Positions 9,009 to 17,747 of a stretch of 64,000 bases of DNA are shown here, in pieces. The notes beneath the pieces were generated by a model. That model was not told the DNA's origin, did no database searches, and saw nothing but the letters and a program-made list of their open reading frames with translations. Both the position numbers and the translations under genes were made by a program. This DNA is from JAABRE01 sp964413275 (lineage in GTDB: Bacteria > Cyanobacteriota > Cyanobacteriia > Cyanobacteriales > JAABRE01), in the NCBI GenBank assembly GCA_964413275.1, contig CAYPSO010000002.1, forward strand, positions 1 to 64,000. Reading direction: 5' to 3'. Each line of letters opens with the position of its first letter. The stretch's first letter is position 1.

Positions 9009-9030
9009 GGATAGGCATAAATGCCTATCC
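9009..9030 (-). promoter_or_regulatory. Intercistronic hairpin after atpE
   Basis: Perfect 10-bp inverted repeat GGATAGGCAT / ATGCCTATCC with a 2-nt loop, 27 bp past the atpE stop inside the atp operon. No T tract follows on the minus strand, so it is not a classical terminator. It could protect the 3' end of an atpE-containing transcript or attenuate read-through, matching the need for many c subunits per complex. This role is inference. Confidence 0.55.
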
Positions 9031-9056
9031 ATATCTAGACCTTAAAGGTAAGAATC

Positions 9057-9296
9057 TTATAGTAAAGGGTTCGCAAACAGTAATACTAAAGCAACCACCA
9101 AACCATAAATAGTTAGGGATTCCATGAAAGCCAAGGTTAATAGCAAAGTACCGCGAATTTTACCTTCAGCTTCAGGCTGACGAGCAATACCAGCTACGGC
9201 TTGACCAGAAGCATTACCTTGACCGATACCAGGACCAATAGCAGCTAAACCAACGGCTAAAGCAGCAGCAATAACTGAAGCAGAATTAACATCCAT
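9057..9296 (-). CDS. atpE: ATP synthase F0 c subunit
   Basis: 79 aa, two transmembrane helices joined by the polar loop RQPEAEGK. The proton-carrying glutamate is Glu59 in AFMESLTIYG. The first helix carries GPGIGQGNASGQ, the glycine-rich packing motif. The N-terminus (MDVNSAS) is two or three residues shorter than the usual 81-82 aa. It forms the rotating c-ring. Non-coding gaps of 217 and 282 bp flank it, the largest in the operon, with a hairpin on the 3' side and a repeat element on the 5' side. Confidence 0.98.
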   Translation of the reverse strand: MDVNSASVIAAALAVGLAAIGPGIGQGNASGQAVAGIARQPEAEGKIRGTLLLTLAFMESLTIYGLVVALVLLFANPLL

Positions 9297-9439
9297 GACA
9301 ATTTTCCCTATTTTGAATGAATTTACAAAAAAACTACGTATTATTTAAATTGTTGAGTTTTGCTTAAAGTGCTTTTGCTCAACCTAACAATAGACTCATG
9401 GGCAAAAGTATAGTGTAGAAGCAGTAAATAGCGATATAG

Positions 9440-9561
9440 TAAATTCTCTATTCTTTCTACTATTGCCTCTCTTGGTGGACGTTCCCTTGCGACTATCGTC
9501 GTCGCGGGCTTCCACCGCTATTGCCTGTTGCCTATTGCCTGACTTCTGTAGGAAGTCTAAA
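9440..9561. repeat. Heptamer (STRR-type) and hairpin repeat between atpB and atpE
   Basis: The atpB-atpE gap holds an imperfect inverted repeat (GGTGGA ... TCCACC with inner GCGAC ... GTCGC, about 9474-9520). Tandem TTGCCTR heptamers at about 9520-9541 and a GACTTC-ctgta-GAAGTC hairpin at 9541-9557 follow. This matches the short tandemly repeated heptamers (STRR) known in cyanobacteria. A similar heptamer-plus-hairpin unit is at 17686-17718. Confidence 0.6.
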
Positions 9562-9578
9562 TGAATGAGGACTTAATA

Positions 9579-10331
9579 TTAATGCTCCTCTCCACCATGT
9601 TCCTCAATTGCCTCATGAATATAAGCACCCGCTAGGGTAGCAAACACTAGAGCTTGAATGGCGCTGGTAAATAAACCTAAAGCCATTAAAGGTAATGGAA
9701 TAAACAGAGGAACTAAGAAAACTAACACAGCTACCACTAATTCATCCGCTAAGATGTTACCAAATAAACGGAAGCTTAGGGATAAAGGCTTGGTGAAATC
9801 TTCTAAAATCTTGATTGGCAACAGGATGGGAATAGGTTCGATATAGTTAGCGAAATATCCCAATCCTTTTTTCTTAAAACCTGCATAAAAGTAGGCTAAA
9901 GAAGTTAATAATGCCAAAGCGACAGTGGTATTAATGTCGTTAGTAGGTGCTGCTAATTCCGTTTCTGGAATTTCTATAATTTTCCAAGGAATTAAAGCTC
10001 CAGACCAATTAGACACAAATATAAACAAAAACAATGTGCCAATAAACGGCAACCAAGGGCGATATTCTTTCTCCCCTAGCTGATTTCTGGCCAAATCTCG
10101 CAGAAACTCTAGGACGTATTCCATTAGGTTTTGGATTCCTGTTGGAATTCTCTGGACATTACTACTTGCTAAATATGAAGCAATTAGCAATACTCCGATA
10201 ACGAACCAAGAGGTCATAAATACTTGACCATGAACCCGCAAAGGGCCTAAATGCCAGTAGAAGTGTTTACCGACTTCTAACTCAGCTAAGGGGAGTGAAT
10301 TTATTAAATTTAAAGCATTAATAACTGCCAT
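9579..10331 (-). CDS. atpB: ATP synthase F0 a subunit
   Basis: 250 aa with five to six membrane helices. The essential arginine is in SLSFRLFGNILADELVV (about 185-200). The C-terminal helix ALVFATLAGAYIHEAIEEH matches the cyanobacterial and chloroplast form. It provides the proton half-channels next to the c-ring. It lies 69 bp downstream of atp1 and 282 bp upstream of atpE. It is called atpI in chloroplast nomenclature. Confidence 0.97.
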   Translation of the reverse strand: MAVINALNLINSLPLAELEVGKHFYWHLGPLRVHGQVFMTSWFVIGVLLIASYLASSNVQRIPTGIQNLMEYVLEFLRDLARNQLGEKEYRPWLPFIGTLFLFIFVSNWSGALIPWKIIEIPETELAAPTNDINTTVALALLTSLAYFYAGFKKKGLGYFANYIEPIPILLPIKILEDFTKPLSLSFRLFGNILADELVVAVLVFLVPLFIPLPLMALGLFTSAIQALVFATLAGAYIHEAIEEHGGEEH

Positions 10332-10400
10332 GCTCCGATCTTTCCCCAGCTTTTAATAAACTTCCCATTCATCAGCGAATTATTACCTGCAACAATCATC

Positions 10401-10910
10401 CTATTTTTTTATTGCTTCCTTAAATAGGGTTTGCAACATATAGATGATAATTGTGGCTTTATAAGTCAAAAATCCGAGAAATATGGGTAAAACTTCTAAT
10501 TGTTGCCACTGGGTAGCGATAATTATTAGTCCCACAAAAAGAGCTAGTCGATTAGAACTAGGCTTGCTTTTTTCAACGCCAATGCGTTCAACATCTTTAG
10601 CCAATAACCTCAAATAAACCAAACCTACAGCCGCACCAAGTAAATAGCTTAATGCTGTATTCCGGGAATAACTCAACCACACTGCAATAAAAATTATCCC
10701 AGTTAAACCTAAGGTTACTAACAATAAATTTGTCTTTAGTTGATAATATTCTTCCATTGAGTGATTGTCCGAAGACGGGGAAGATTCCTCAGTTTGAGTT
10801 ATGGTAGATTCGAGATTTTGGTTAGATAAATTCACGCTTCTCGGTAACAGACTAATTCCTGATTTATGGTTTTTTTCACAAGGAAAGCTTACTATTTTAA
10901 GTAAACCCAT
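10401..10910 (-). CDS. atp1: ATP synthase assembly protein Atp1 (AtpI/UncI-like)
   Basis: First gene of the operon. Four predicted membrane helices lie between residues 60 and 160 (LLLVTLGLTGIIFIAVWL; ALSYLLGAAVGLVYL; LALFVGLIIIATQW; LPIFLGFLTYKATIII). The family helps assemble the c-ring. The full frame gives 169 aa, but typical Atp1 is about 115-140 aa. A GTG at 10835 (MNLSNQN...) or the ATG at 10757 (MEEYYQLKTN) are plausible true starts; the first 25 residues look unlike the family. Confidence 0.88.
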   Translation of the reverse strand: MGLLKIVSFPCEKNHKSGISLLPRSVNLSNQNLESTITQTEESSPSSDNHSMEEYYQLKTNLLLVTLGLTGIIFIAVWLSYSRNTALSYLLGAAVGLVYLRLLAKDVERIGVEKSKPSSNRLALFVGLIIIATQWQQLEVLPIFLGFLTYKATIIIYMLQTLFKEAIKK

Positions 10911-11422
10911 CTAAAGTAAGTTGATTTTCTTAGCTCAGACATCCTTATGATTTGACTATCTGTAGTCCTATGCAAGAACTAAACAGTCAGCCACGAAAAA
11001 TCATATCATGGGCTGTAACAAAAATTAAACAAATGTAAATCTTAATTTGAAGTGATAAGGAAAGGTTAAAGGTAGAAATGAATTTCTAGCCAAAGCCATA
11101 GAACATGAATGAGCCATGCTAAGGAGAGCAGAAATCGATAGTGCATTAGCACAAATGGTTCAAGATGGTGAATATCAAGCTCAACTTCTACTCATGGAGG
11201 CTGAATTTGCTAGAAGTAGTTTAGATGAAAATAGTGTTTAGATAATTAACCATCTAAATTTTAATGATATTAGATTTATTTCAAAATATATTTATAAATA
11301 ATTTATTAATCTAAAAAATAGGGAACAGAAATAATAAAAATTTACTTATAAAACTAGCAAAATTAATGATTTTTGTTCCCATTGCTTAATTTTTTTTAAT
11401 CACACAAGATTAGAAATTTAGC
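10911..11422. other. Intergenic region upstream of the atp operon
   Basis: 512 bp between atp1 and the csbD-like gene. It should contain the atp promoter (minus strand, right of 10910), which I cannot place precisely. It also contains the 41-codon antitoxin-like relic at 11116-11241. The rest is AT-rich with no other coding signal. Confidence 0.5.
11116..11241 (+). pseudogene. Antitoxin-like relic (41 aa)
   Basis: A short frame from ATG 11116 to TAG encodes MLRRAEIDSALAQMVQDGEY followed by QAQLLLMEAEFARSSL. This resembles the tail of small CopG/AbrB-type antitoxins of cyanobacteria (RxEIDxAL..M..D..YQxEAL.I..EFAxSDWEAL). No toxin gene follows, and in-frame stops precede the ATG. It may be a decayed toxin-antitoxin locus or a tiny expressed gene. 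The family assignment is from memory of the motif. Confidence 0.4.
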
Positions 11423-11632
11423 TTAAGCCTCATCAATTTTATCTTTGAGGGAATCTAAAACACCTTTTGCTTTATCTTTTAAATTTTCAGCCATATGCAT
11501 AGCCGAAGCTTGTACTTGTTTAGCTTTTCCTTCAGCTTGCTTATTAGTATCTCCTGTGATTTCTCCGAAGGCTGCTTCAACTTTACCTTCGAGATTTTTA
11601 GCGGTAGCTTTAAACTTGTCTTCAATACTCAT
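11423..11632 (-). CDS. CsbD family stress protein
   Basis: 69-aa hydrophilic, Lys/Ala/Glu-rich protein with the CsbD pattern: EDKFKATAKNLEGKVEAAFGEITGD, then QAEGKAKQVQASA, then a helical tail. CsbD-like proteins are general-stress-induced in many bacteria; the molecular role is unknown. It is monocistronic, and the start ATG at 11632 matches the family N-terminus. The plus-strand frame over the same bases is a shadow. Confidence 0.9.
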   Translation of the reverse strand: MSIEDKFKATAKNLEGKVEAAFGEITGDTNKQAEGKAKQVQASAMHMAENLKDKAKGVLDSLKDKIDEA

Positions 11633-11796
11633 AGTTTTTATATAGTTTAAGAAATTTGATGATAATTGTACATTTATTAATTATTAATATGGTCAAATCT
11701 TAACTATGTCTTTAGAATTTTTTTTATTCAAGATATATTTTATTTGTTGATTTTTATGTTCACAAAATTAAGTAAGCTGAGATTCATTTTCTTGGT

Positions 11797-11834
11797 GCGC
11801 TAATATTTCTGAGGCAACCTCAGAAATCGCGCAT
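11797..11834. repeat. Two-tier palindromic hairpin
   Basis: The inner stem ATTTCTGAGG / CCTCAGAAAT (10 bp, 3-nt loop, 11805-11827) is perfect. It is flanked by an outer TGCGC / GCGCA pair. No T tract follows on either strand, so it looks more like a REP element than a terminator. Confidence 0.55.
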
Positions 11835-12007
11835 CCGCTAAATTGGATATAGTTATATCAGAAAATAAAGTTTAAATCCCTTATTCCGACTACTAACTAA
11901 TCATTGAAGATTGAACAAGAAACATTGAACATTGATAAATGATAAATGGTAGAGCCTTCAAGCCTACTTCCAGAAGAATGATAAATGTTAAATCTTAAAT
12001 GAAATGA

Positions 12008-12047
12008 CTACTCTCTCAATCACTAATTTAAATGCGTGACAGCTTAG
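12008..12047. repeat. 40-bp dispersed repeat, copy 2
   Basis: Matches 1809-1848 at 37 of 40 positions, in the same orientation, ending CGTGACAGCTTAG. It lies in the promoter region of the 1289-aa gene. Confidence 0.7.
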
Positions 12048-12172
12048 TTTTTTTGATATACTTATGACTGTTTTTGATAATTTTTTAAAAGATTAAGGAA
12101 ACAAGTTAAACTTTTTTAAAAAGATATATTTTTATAATGATACTACTAAAGATAGTTGAGGGATTTTAGCCT

Positions 12173-15100
12173 ATGTCTCCATCATCTCCTCGACCAAAAT
12201 ACTTAACCATTAAAATTAATACACTCGATCCCAATTTACTTGAGGGTTTAGACAATTGGTTATGTTTAGGTTTGATTTCAGATGAGCAAGTAAAACAAAT
12301 TAGTTACGATTATTTAAGCTGTGTTTTACCTGAGTCTATAATTGAGGGAAAACAAACAGAAATATCTGTTTCTCAGGGCGTAAAAGTAGAAACCCAAAAA
12401 TCACTACAACCTTCATTTTTAACTACTATTTGGCAATCATTAAAAGATGAATTGAGTGTGCGCTGGTTTTTATTTCTGGGGGTTTTTTTAGTAGTTTTAT
12501 CTTCTGGTGTTTTAGCAGCAACACAATGGGAAACATTTCCCCCAGTAGCGCAATATGGAGTATTGTTTACTTATACCTTAATTTTTTGGGGAGTAGCTCG
12601 CTATACCCAAACTCAAGAGAATTTACGCTTAACTTCACAAACCCTAAAAATTATTAGCCTGTTACTCATTCCTGTTAATTTTTGGGCCATGGATAGTTTT
12701 GGTTTATGGGGAAATATTGGAGAAGGAATAATAGGTGCAATAGCAGCAATTATTTTAACTATTATTGCTTTTATTTCTTATTCTTTCCAAAACAAAATTT
12801 TCTTACTAATTAATTTTCTAATCTTATCTTATTTACATATTGGATGGTCAATTAATGGACTTGATGTAATTGCTATTTATATCAGTATGATGGGAACAAC
12901 CATTAATTTGCGTTGGAATAAAAACCATTTTCAAAAATTATCAAATAGAAGTTTTATTATTTATGGTTTAGCAATTTTATTAATTAGAGGAATTTTTGTT
13001 ACTCATATTAATATTTCCTCTTTAGGATTAGCTATTGGGATTTGTGGTTGGTTATTAGCTACAGAAGCATTAATACTTTATCCTAACTTTTTAGCTAGAA
13101 ATACTAATATAAAAAATATTCAATCTCCAGCTATAAAAGGCTTAGAGTTTTTTGGTATTACTTTATTATTTTTCAGTTGGTTAGTAACAATTCAATCAAT
13201 TCCTTGGCAAGGGATTTTAATCAGTTGTTTAGCTTTACATTTTTACCAACAAAGATTAAAGCAATTTTGGTTAAAAATAGATTTATTCGCTATTTTTATT
13301 ATTGGTTTACAAGCATTAATTTCTCTAAGAAATATCATACCATCTCAAGTTAAACAAGATGCTTTAAATCTCTCTATTCAAGTTGCCCAATCCCAAGATT
13401 TTCCCTACACAGTTTATGGAATTACTCTATTTCCCTATGTTATTTTCTGGGTATGGTTAAATCAATGGTTATATCATCAGGAGAAAAAACAATTAACATT
13501 TTTTGGTGAATGGTTAACTTTAGGTTTAGGGATTTTATTAACCTGTATTAGCTGGATGAATCCCACTTGGCGATCGCTTAATCTTTTACTTTCTACAATT
13601 ACTTTAATATATGTTACTCAATATTGTTTACCCTTGCAATCGCCTTTATTTTATTTAAGTCATACTTTCAGCATTTTAACAATAATTACTACTATTGATT
13701 GGTGGTTTCCTAATCTTAATTATGTTAATTGGGCAATTATTTGTTTGGGATTCATGGTAGCTGAGTGGCAAATAGGAATTAGACGTTTTCAAGATAAAAA
13801 AATATTAAGATTTGCATCAAAAAAATATAGACAGAAAAATAATTATACAAACCTAGACAAGAAATATTTTTATTATTGGTACTCAACTTGTAATTTCTTT
13901 GGGTTTATTTTTGCAACCATAAGTTATATTTTATTAGCGGAAAATAATAGGATTTTAAATAATAATCCTGTTTGGGGATTATTATGGCTAATTACTCCTA
14001 TAACTTTAACTATAGTTGCAAATCAAAGCCCTCTCAGATACAGAAAATCAATATCTACTTTAAGTATTATTGCTTTAGTTTTAAGTCAGGGATTAACTTT
14101 AGAATTTCCTATTATTAGAGAGATTAGTTTAGGAATAGCAACGGCATTAATGTTTGTTAATATCCGTTATATTCGCAATCTAATTGCTGCAATAATTCAT
14201 ATTGGTTTTGCTTTAAGTTTTATTATTGCTTTATTTTGGGACAAAATATCACCTACTAATGGTTTACTTGTTAGTGGTTTTATTATTTTTAGTTTATGGT
14301 TATTACATAATTTCTGTATTTCTCGTCAAAGTAAACTTTTTCAAATATATGCCCAAGCTACAGATAATTGGAGTATTGTTTTAACTGCGATAGAATTATG
14401 GGCTTTAACTATTCTTAGCTTTGATTTCAGTAATACTTTTTTCTCACCTGAAATTGGCACTTTCTTCGCTCCTTTAATTATTATTGCTGCTTTAATATAT
14501 CGCTATTGGCAACACCCTTATAATTGGACTATTTACGTTTTTGCTTGGACAATTGAAATTGCTACTTTACAAGGCATTCGTTTATTTCAAGGCACACTTC
14601 TTGATTTAGCTATTATTAATATATTTTTAGCCTTAATTACTTTAGGATTAACCCATTGGTTATCGCAACGTTTTTCTTATTTAGCTTCATTAATAAGTTG
14701 GCAATTTTTACCTTTATTATATGCCATTTTGGCTATTTATTGGCGTTTAAATTACTTTACAAGTTATACAGGATTATTAGTATTAGGTGGAGCAATTACT
14801 GCTTTAGGTGTAGGTAATCGCCGTCAGCAATTAAAAGAAATTAGTTATAGTGGTGTGGCTTTAATTTCTTTTGGTATTTATGAATTAGTAATTTATCAAT
14901 TATCACTATCTCAAGGGGGAAGCCCTGCGGATGGATTAACTATTTTAGCTTTAGTAACTGCAATTATTGCTCTAAGTTATCGAATTTTTGCTTGGTTTTT
15001 ATCATCTCAAAATAAAACAAATTTCTTCAATCTTACTGTTAAAGAAATTACAATTACTGCTCATATCCATTGGGCATTAGCTAGTATTTTAAAATTGTTA

Positions 15101-16042
15101 ACGGCTGGAGTTGCTATTTCTACAAATCCCAAGCTGACTTTTATTAGTATTGCTATTAGTTTTATTCTTGCTTTTTATGCCTTAATTCAAGCCCGGAATC
15201 CAGAGTTGAATAAATCAGCTCGTAATGACTGGTGGGTATATGTGGGCATGGTAGAAATAATCGGCACAATTATTTATGCTCGTTTAATTTGGACGCAATT
15301 AGGTTTACTCGATCCTATTAGAGTTATTCTGGCTTGTGTAGTTGCCTTAATTATTTATCAAATGCCTTGGAATAATTTTGGATGGCACACAAAACCTTGG
15401 CATCGTACTGCGATTGTAATCCCTGCACTAATGACGCTAACTACCACTCAAGAAACGTCTTATTTTACTTTTCTTTTTAGTTTAATTACCGTTGCTGCTT
15501 TTTATATTCGCATTGCTATTAAACAAAATAATATTCGTTGGACTTATTTAAGTTTAGGATTTATTGATTGGGCAGTAGCTCGTTCTTTAGTACAATTTGA
15601 ATTAGTTAATCTGCTTAATTATGTCTCGATTTTTAGCTTATCAATTCTGTATATTGCCCAATTCGATCCTAATTTAAAAGAACCTTTTAATCGTAAAAAT
15701 CGCCATTATCTTCGTATTTTTGCTAGTAGTTTAATCTGTGTAATTGCTTTGATATTTCATTCTGACACTGGTATAATTCCGGCTGTTATTAGTTTATTAT
15801 TTATTTTTGCTGGTATTGGCTTACAAATTCGTGCTTTTCTGTTTGTTGGCACAATTACTTTTATTTTTAATGGCTTTTATCAATTAGTTATTTTAATTAC
15901 TGAATATGCCATGTCAAAATGGATTATAGGTTTAATTACTGGTTTAATTTTAATTAGTTTTGCTGCCTTATTTGAACAAAAACGAGAACAAATTACAAAC
16001 ATAATTCAAAAGTGGTTTGACCAATTAACTAGATGGCAATAA
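12173..16042 (+). CDS. Giant polytopic membrane protein, DUF2157-like
   Basis: 1289 aa. About 85 soluble N-terminal residues (including GLISDEQVKQIS) are followed by some 30 or more closely spaced hydrophobic helices to the C-terminus. The first helix pair (FLFLGVFLVVLSSGVLAATQW, then PPVAQYGVLFTYTLIFWG) matches the DUF2157 pattern of an N-terminal linker plus GxxL..A..W..PP. Large proteins of this kind occur in many cyanobacteria with no known function. Transport, polymer export or a sensor role are all possible. It is monocistronic. Its coding is AT-rich but uniform, and a HIP1 site at about 13570 suggests long residence. The ATG at 12173 is the first start. Confidence 0.8.
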   Translation: MSPSSPRPKYLTIKINTLDPNLLEGLDNWLCLGLISDEQVKQISYDYLSCVLPESIIEGKQTEISVSQGVKVETQKSLQPSFLTTIWQSLKDELSVRWFLFLGVFLVVLSSGVLAATQWETFPPVAQYGVLFTYTLIFWGVARYTQTQENLRLTSQTLKIISLLLIPVNFWAMDSFGLWGNIGEGIIGAIAAIILTIIAFISYSFQNKIFLLINFLILSYLHIGWSINGLDVIAIYISMMGTTINLRWNKNHFQKLSNRSFIIYGLAILLIRGIFVTHINISSLGLAIGICGWLLATEALILYPNFLARNTNIKNIQSPAIKGLEFFGITLLFFSWLVTIQSIPWQGILISCLALHFYQQRLKQFWLKIDLFAIFIIGLQALISLRNIIPSQVKQDALNLSIQVAQSQDFPYTVYGITLFPYVIFWVWLNQWLYHQEKKQLTFFGEWLTLGLGILLTCISWMNPTWRSLNLLLSTITLIYVTQYCLPLQSPLFYLSHTFSILTIITTIDWWFPNLNYVNWAIICLGFMVAEWQIGIRRFQDKKILRFASKKYRQKNNYTNLDKKYFYYWYSTCNFFGFIFATISYILLAENNRILNNNPVWGLLWLITPITLTIVANQSPLRYRKSISTLSIIALVLSQGLTLEFPIIREISLGIATALMFVNIRYIRNLIAAIIHIGFALSFIIALFWDKISPTNGLLVSGFIIFSLWLLHNFCISRQSKLFQIYAQATDNWSIVLTAIELWALTILSFDFSNTFFSPEIGTFFAPLIIIAALIYRYWQHPYNWTIYVFAWTIEIATLQGIRLFQGTLLDLAIINIFLALITLGLTHWLSQRFSYLASLISWQFLPLLYAILAIYWRLNYFTSYTGLLVLGGAITALGVGNRRQQLKEISYSGVALISFGIYELVIYQLSLSQGGSPADGLTILALVTAIIALSYRIFAWFLSSQNKTNFFNLTVKEITITAHIHWALASILKLLTAGVAISTNPKLTFISIAISFILAFYALIQARNPELNKSARNDWWVYVGMVEIIGTIIYARLIWTQLGLLDPIRVILACVVALIIYQMPWNNFGWHTKPWHRTAIVIPALMTLTTTQETSYFTFLFSLITVAAFYIRIAIKQNNIRWTYLSLGFIDWAVARSLVQFELVNLLNYVSIFSLSILYIAQFDPNLKEPFNRKNRHYLRIFASSLICVIALIFHSDTGIIPAVISLLFIFAGIGLQIRAFLFVGTITFIFNGFYQLVILITEYAMSKWIIGLITGLILISFAALFEQKREQITNIIQKWFDQLTRWQ

Positions 16043-16045
16043 TAA

Positions 16046-16237
16046 GATTATTTTAAAGAATCTCTAACAATAACAGAAGTTCAATATATTATGAAATTTA
16101 GTGGTGAAATGGTAGAATAAAAACAAAATAAAAAAATTTGGGTTTGGCGAGATACGGAAAAATATCAAAAATTTATAGAAATTATGTTTCTTGACGACCA
16201 GATACATATAATTAAAGGACATGGTTTATCATTATAG
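16046..16237 (+). pseudogene. Relic of a small SmpA/OmlA-like (BamE-fold) protein
   Basis: One frame reads DYFKESLTITEVQYIMKFSG, then a TAA at 16118-16120, then KQNKKIWVWRDTEKYQKFIE and a tail to TAG at 16237. TEVQxIMxFxGE followed by KxWVWRD and a final I.F.D..I...GHGL resembles the small SmpA/OmlA-type fold used in many cyanobacterial proteins. The N-terminus and signal peptide are missing, and the internal stop marks decay. The family call is by pattern only. Confidence 0.5.
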
Positions 16238-16357
16238 TTTCGATACCGTTAAGCAAATATCTGCTGCATTTGTTAAATATTTTTTAAAATTATGGTGGAT
16301 AATGATTATTCTTTCAATTAATTAAATTAGAACAAAATTAGTATAGTTAAAAGAATG

Positions 16358-16729
16358 TCAGTTAACGGGAAAAAAGCGATTAATTAGTACCACAAAATTT
16401 GGCAATAAAGGAGAAGTTAACTCATCATCCTCAAATAAAGTCCCAACTAGATTTAATTTTCCTTTTTCTCGGCGATATACCTCTACTTGCTTGCGAAAAC
16501 GATCTACAATCCAATATTCTTTTACCCACACTACATCAGGAATAACATTATCTGCATCTGAGAATATAATTCCGGGCGTAATAATGGTTTCACCATTACC
16601 TGTTGATTCTGACCAATTATTTAACTGAGTAAAAATTACATCCTTTGAAACGCATATATCCAAGGCAATCTGGCAATTAAAACAGGTATGTTCAAGAAAA
16701 AGTAGCTTTGTTCTTATTTTTGGTTTCAA
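16358..16729 (-). pseudogene. Uma2-family (DUF820) endonuclease relic with internal deletion
   Basis: 123 aa versus about 190-200 for the family. FTQLNNWSESTGNGETIITPGIIFSD and NVIPDVVW match the Uma2 N-terminal half, and VKEYWIVDRFRKQVEVYRRE with DDELTSPLLPNF matches the C-terminal part. The roughly 50-60 residues normally between them, which contain the PELVVEV..P / ExK catalytic strands, are absent; the junction is at W68-V69 (about 16525). The first 30 residues are also unlike the family. The frame remains open, so this is an in-frame deletion and the protein should be catalytically dead. Confidence 0.75.
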
Positions 16730-16874
16730 GTTTTTGATTTCAGCTATTTTTGATAAGCTGGATAATGTTCTGATGATTTTTTGTAGTCTAAACTACAGAC
16801 CTAAGCCTTTTTCTTGTTTTTCTAATTACTATCAGGTAATATAGTAATATATAGAAAATAAGGAAATTCAAAAA

Positions 16875-17561
16875 ATGTTATTTCGTCAATTATTCGATGC
16901 TCAAACCAGCACTTATACCTATTTAATTGCCGATCAAAATACTAAAGAAGCAATTTTAGTAGATCCTGTTTTAGAACAAGTGGATAGGGATTTAAAATTA
17001 CTGAAAGAATTAGGTTTAACCCTGCGCTACTGTTTAGAAACTCATATTCATGCCGATCATATCACCGGAACAGCTAAATTAAGGGAAAAAACAGGTTGTT
17101 TAGGTGTAGTTCCAGAAAAAGCGCAAATAGCCTGTGCTGATAAATTTATTCAAGATGGAGAAACTGTAAGATTAGGCAATATTATCATAGAAGCGATCGC
17201 AACACCCGGACACACAGACAGTCACGTAACCTATTTAGTAAATAAAACCCATCTTTTAACAGGGGATGCTTTATTTATTCGAGGATGTGGTAGAACAGAC
17301 TTTCAAAGTGGTGATGCAGGAACATTATACGATTCCGTCACCAAAAAATTATTTACCTTAGCGGATGATACCTTAGTTTATCCCGGCCATGACTACCGAG
17401 GTCAAACAGTTTCTACAATTTTGGAAGAACAAAAATATAATCCTCGTTTTGTAGGCAAAGATAGAAATAGTTTTATTGAATTTATGAATAATCTTAACCT
17501 ACCAAATCCACAAAAAATTATGGAAGCTGTACCAGCTAATGAAAGATGTGGCAATGTATAG
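16875..17561 (+). CDS. MBL-fold persulfide dioxygenase-like hydrolase (ETHE1/Blh type)
   Basis: 228 aa, metallo-beta-lactamase fold. The metal motif is THIHADHITG (about 55-64), with further ligands in TPGHTDSHVTY, LLTGDALFIRGCGRTDFQ and YPGHDYRGQ. LFIRGCGRTDFQ.GD is diagnostic of the ETHE1/persulfide dioxygenase clade rather than glyoxalase II. The expected reaction is oxidation of glutathione persulfide to sulfite with a mononuclear Fe(II). A TauE/SafE exporter follows 180 bp downstream, which would remove the sulfite product. Confidence 0.9.
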   Translation: MLFRQLFDAQTSTYTYLIADQNTKEAILVDPVLEQVDRDLKLLKELGLTLRYCLETHIHADHITGTAKLREKTGCLGVVPEKAQIACADKFIQDGETVRLGNIIIEAIATPGHTDSHVTYLVNKTHLLTGDALFIRGCGRTDFQSGDAGTLYDSVTKKLFTLADDTLVYPGHDYRGQTVSTILEEQKYNPRFVGKDRNSFIEFMNNLNLPNPQKIMEAVPANERCGNV

Positions 17562-17605
17562 TTAGCTGTTAGCGATTAGCCATCAGCAGTTACTTATTAC
17601 TCTCC

Positions 17606-17718
17606 AGAAACTAAACTGAATCATTAAAGGCTAAAACCTATATCATGATTAGTTTCTGACCTTATTTTGCGGGGTAGAATTTTCGCCTATTGCCTATTGC
17701 CTGCTCCGTCAGGAGCTT
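17606..17718. repeat. Inverted repeat and heptamer/hairpin element
   Basis: Between the MBL and TauE genes lie an imperfect inverted repeat AGAAACTAA ... TTAGTTTCT (17606-17657), then tandem TTGCCTA heptamers (about 17686-17701), then a GCTCC-gtca-GGAGC hairpin (about 17703-17716). The heptamer-plus-hairpin arrangement copies that at 9520-9557, but with a different stem sequence. Confidence 0.55.
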
Positions 17719-17747
17719 ATTACCTAATCCCTAACCCTTAATTGTTT

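Larger units (their letters stand above)
11646..12172. other. Intergenic region with repeats
   Basis: 527 bp without a gene. It contains the hairpin at 11797-11834, a run of degenerate tandem-like text (about 11890-12000), and the second copy of the 40-bp repeat (12008-12047) about 125 bp upstream of the large membrane-protein gene. No coding frame is credible. Confidence 0.5.
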
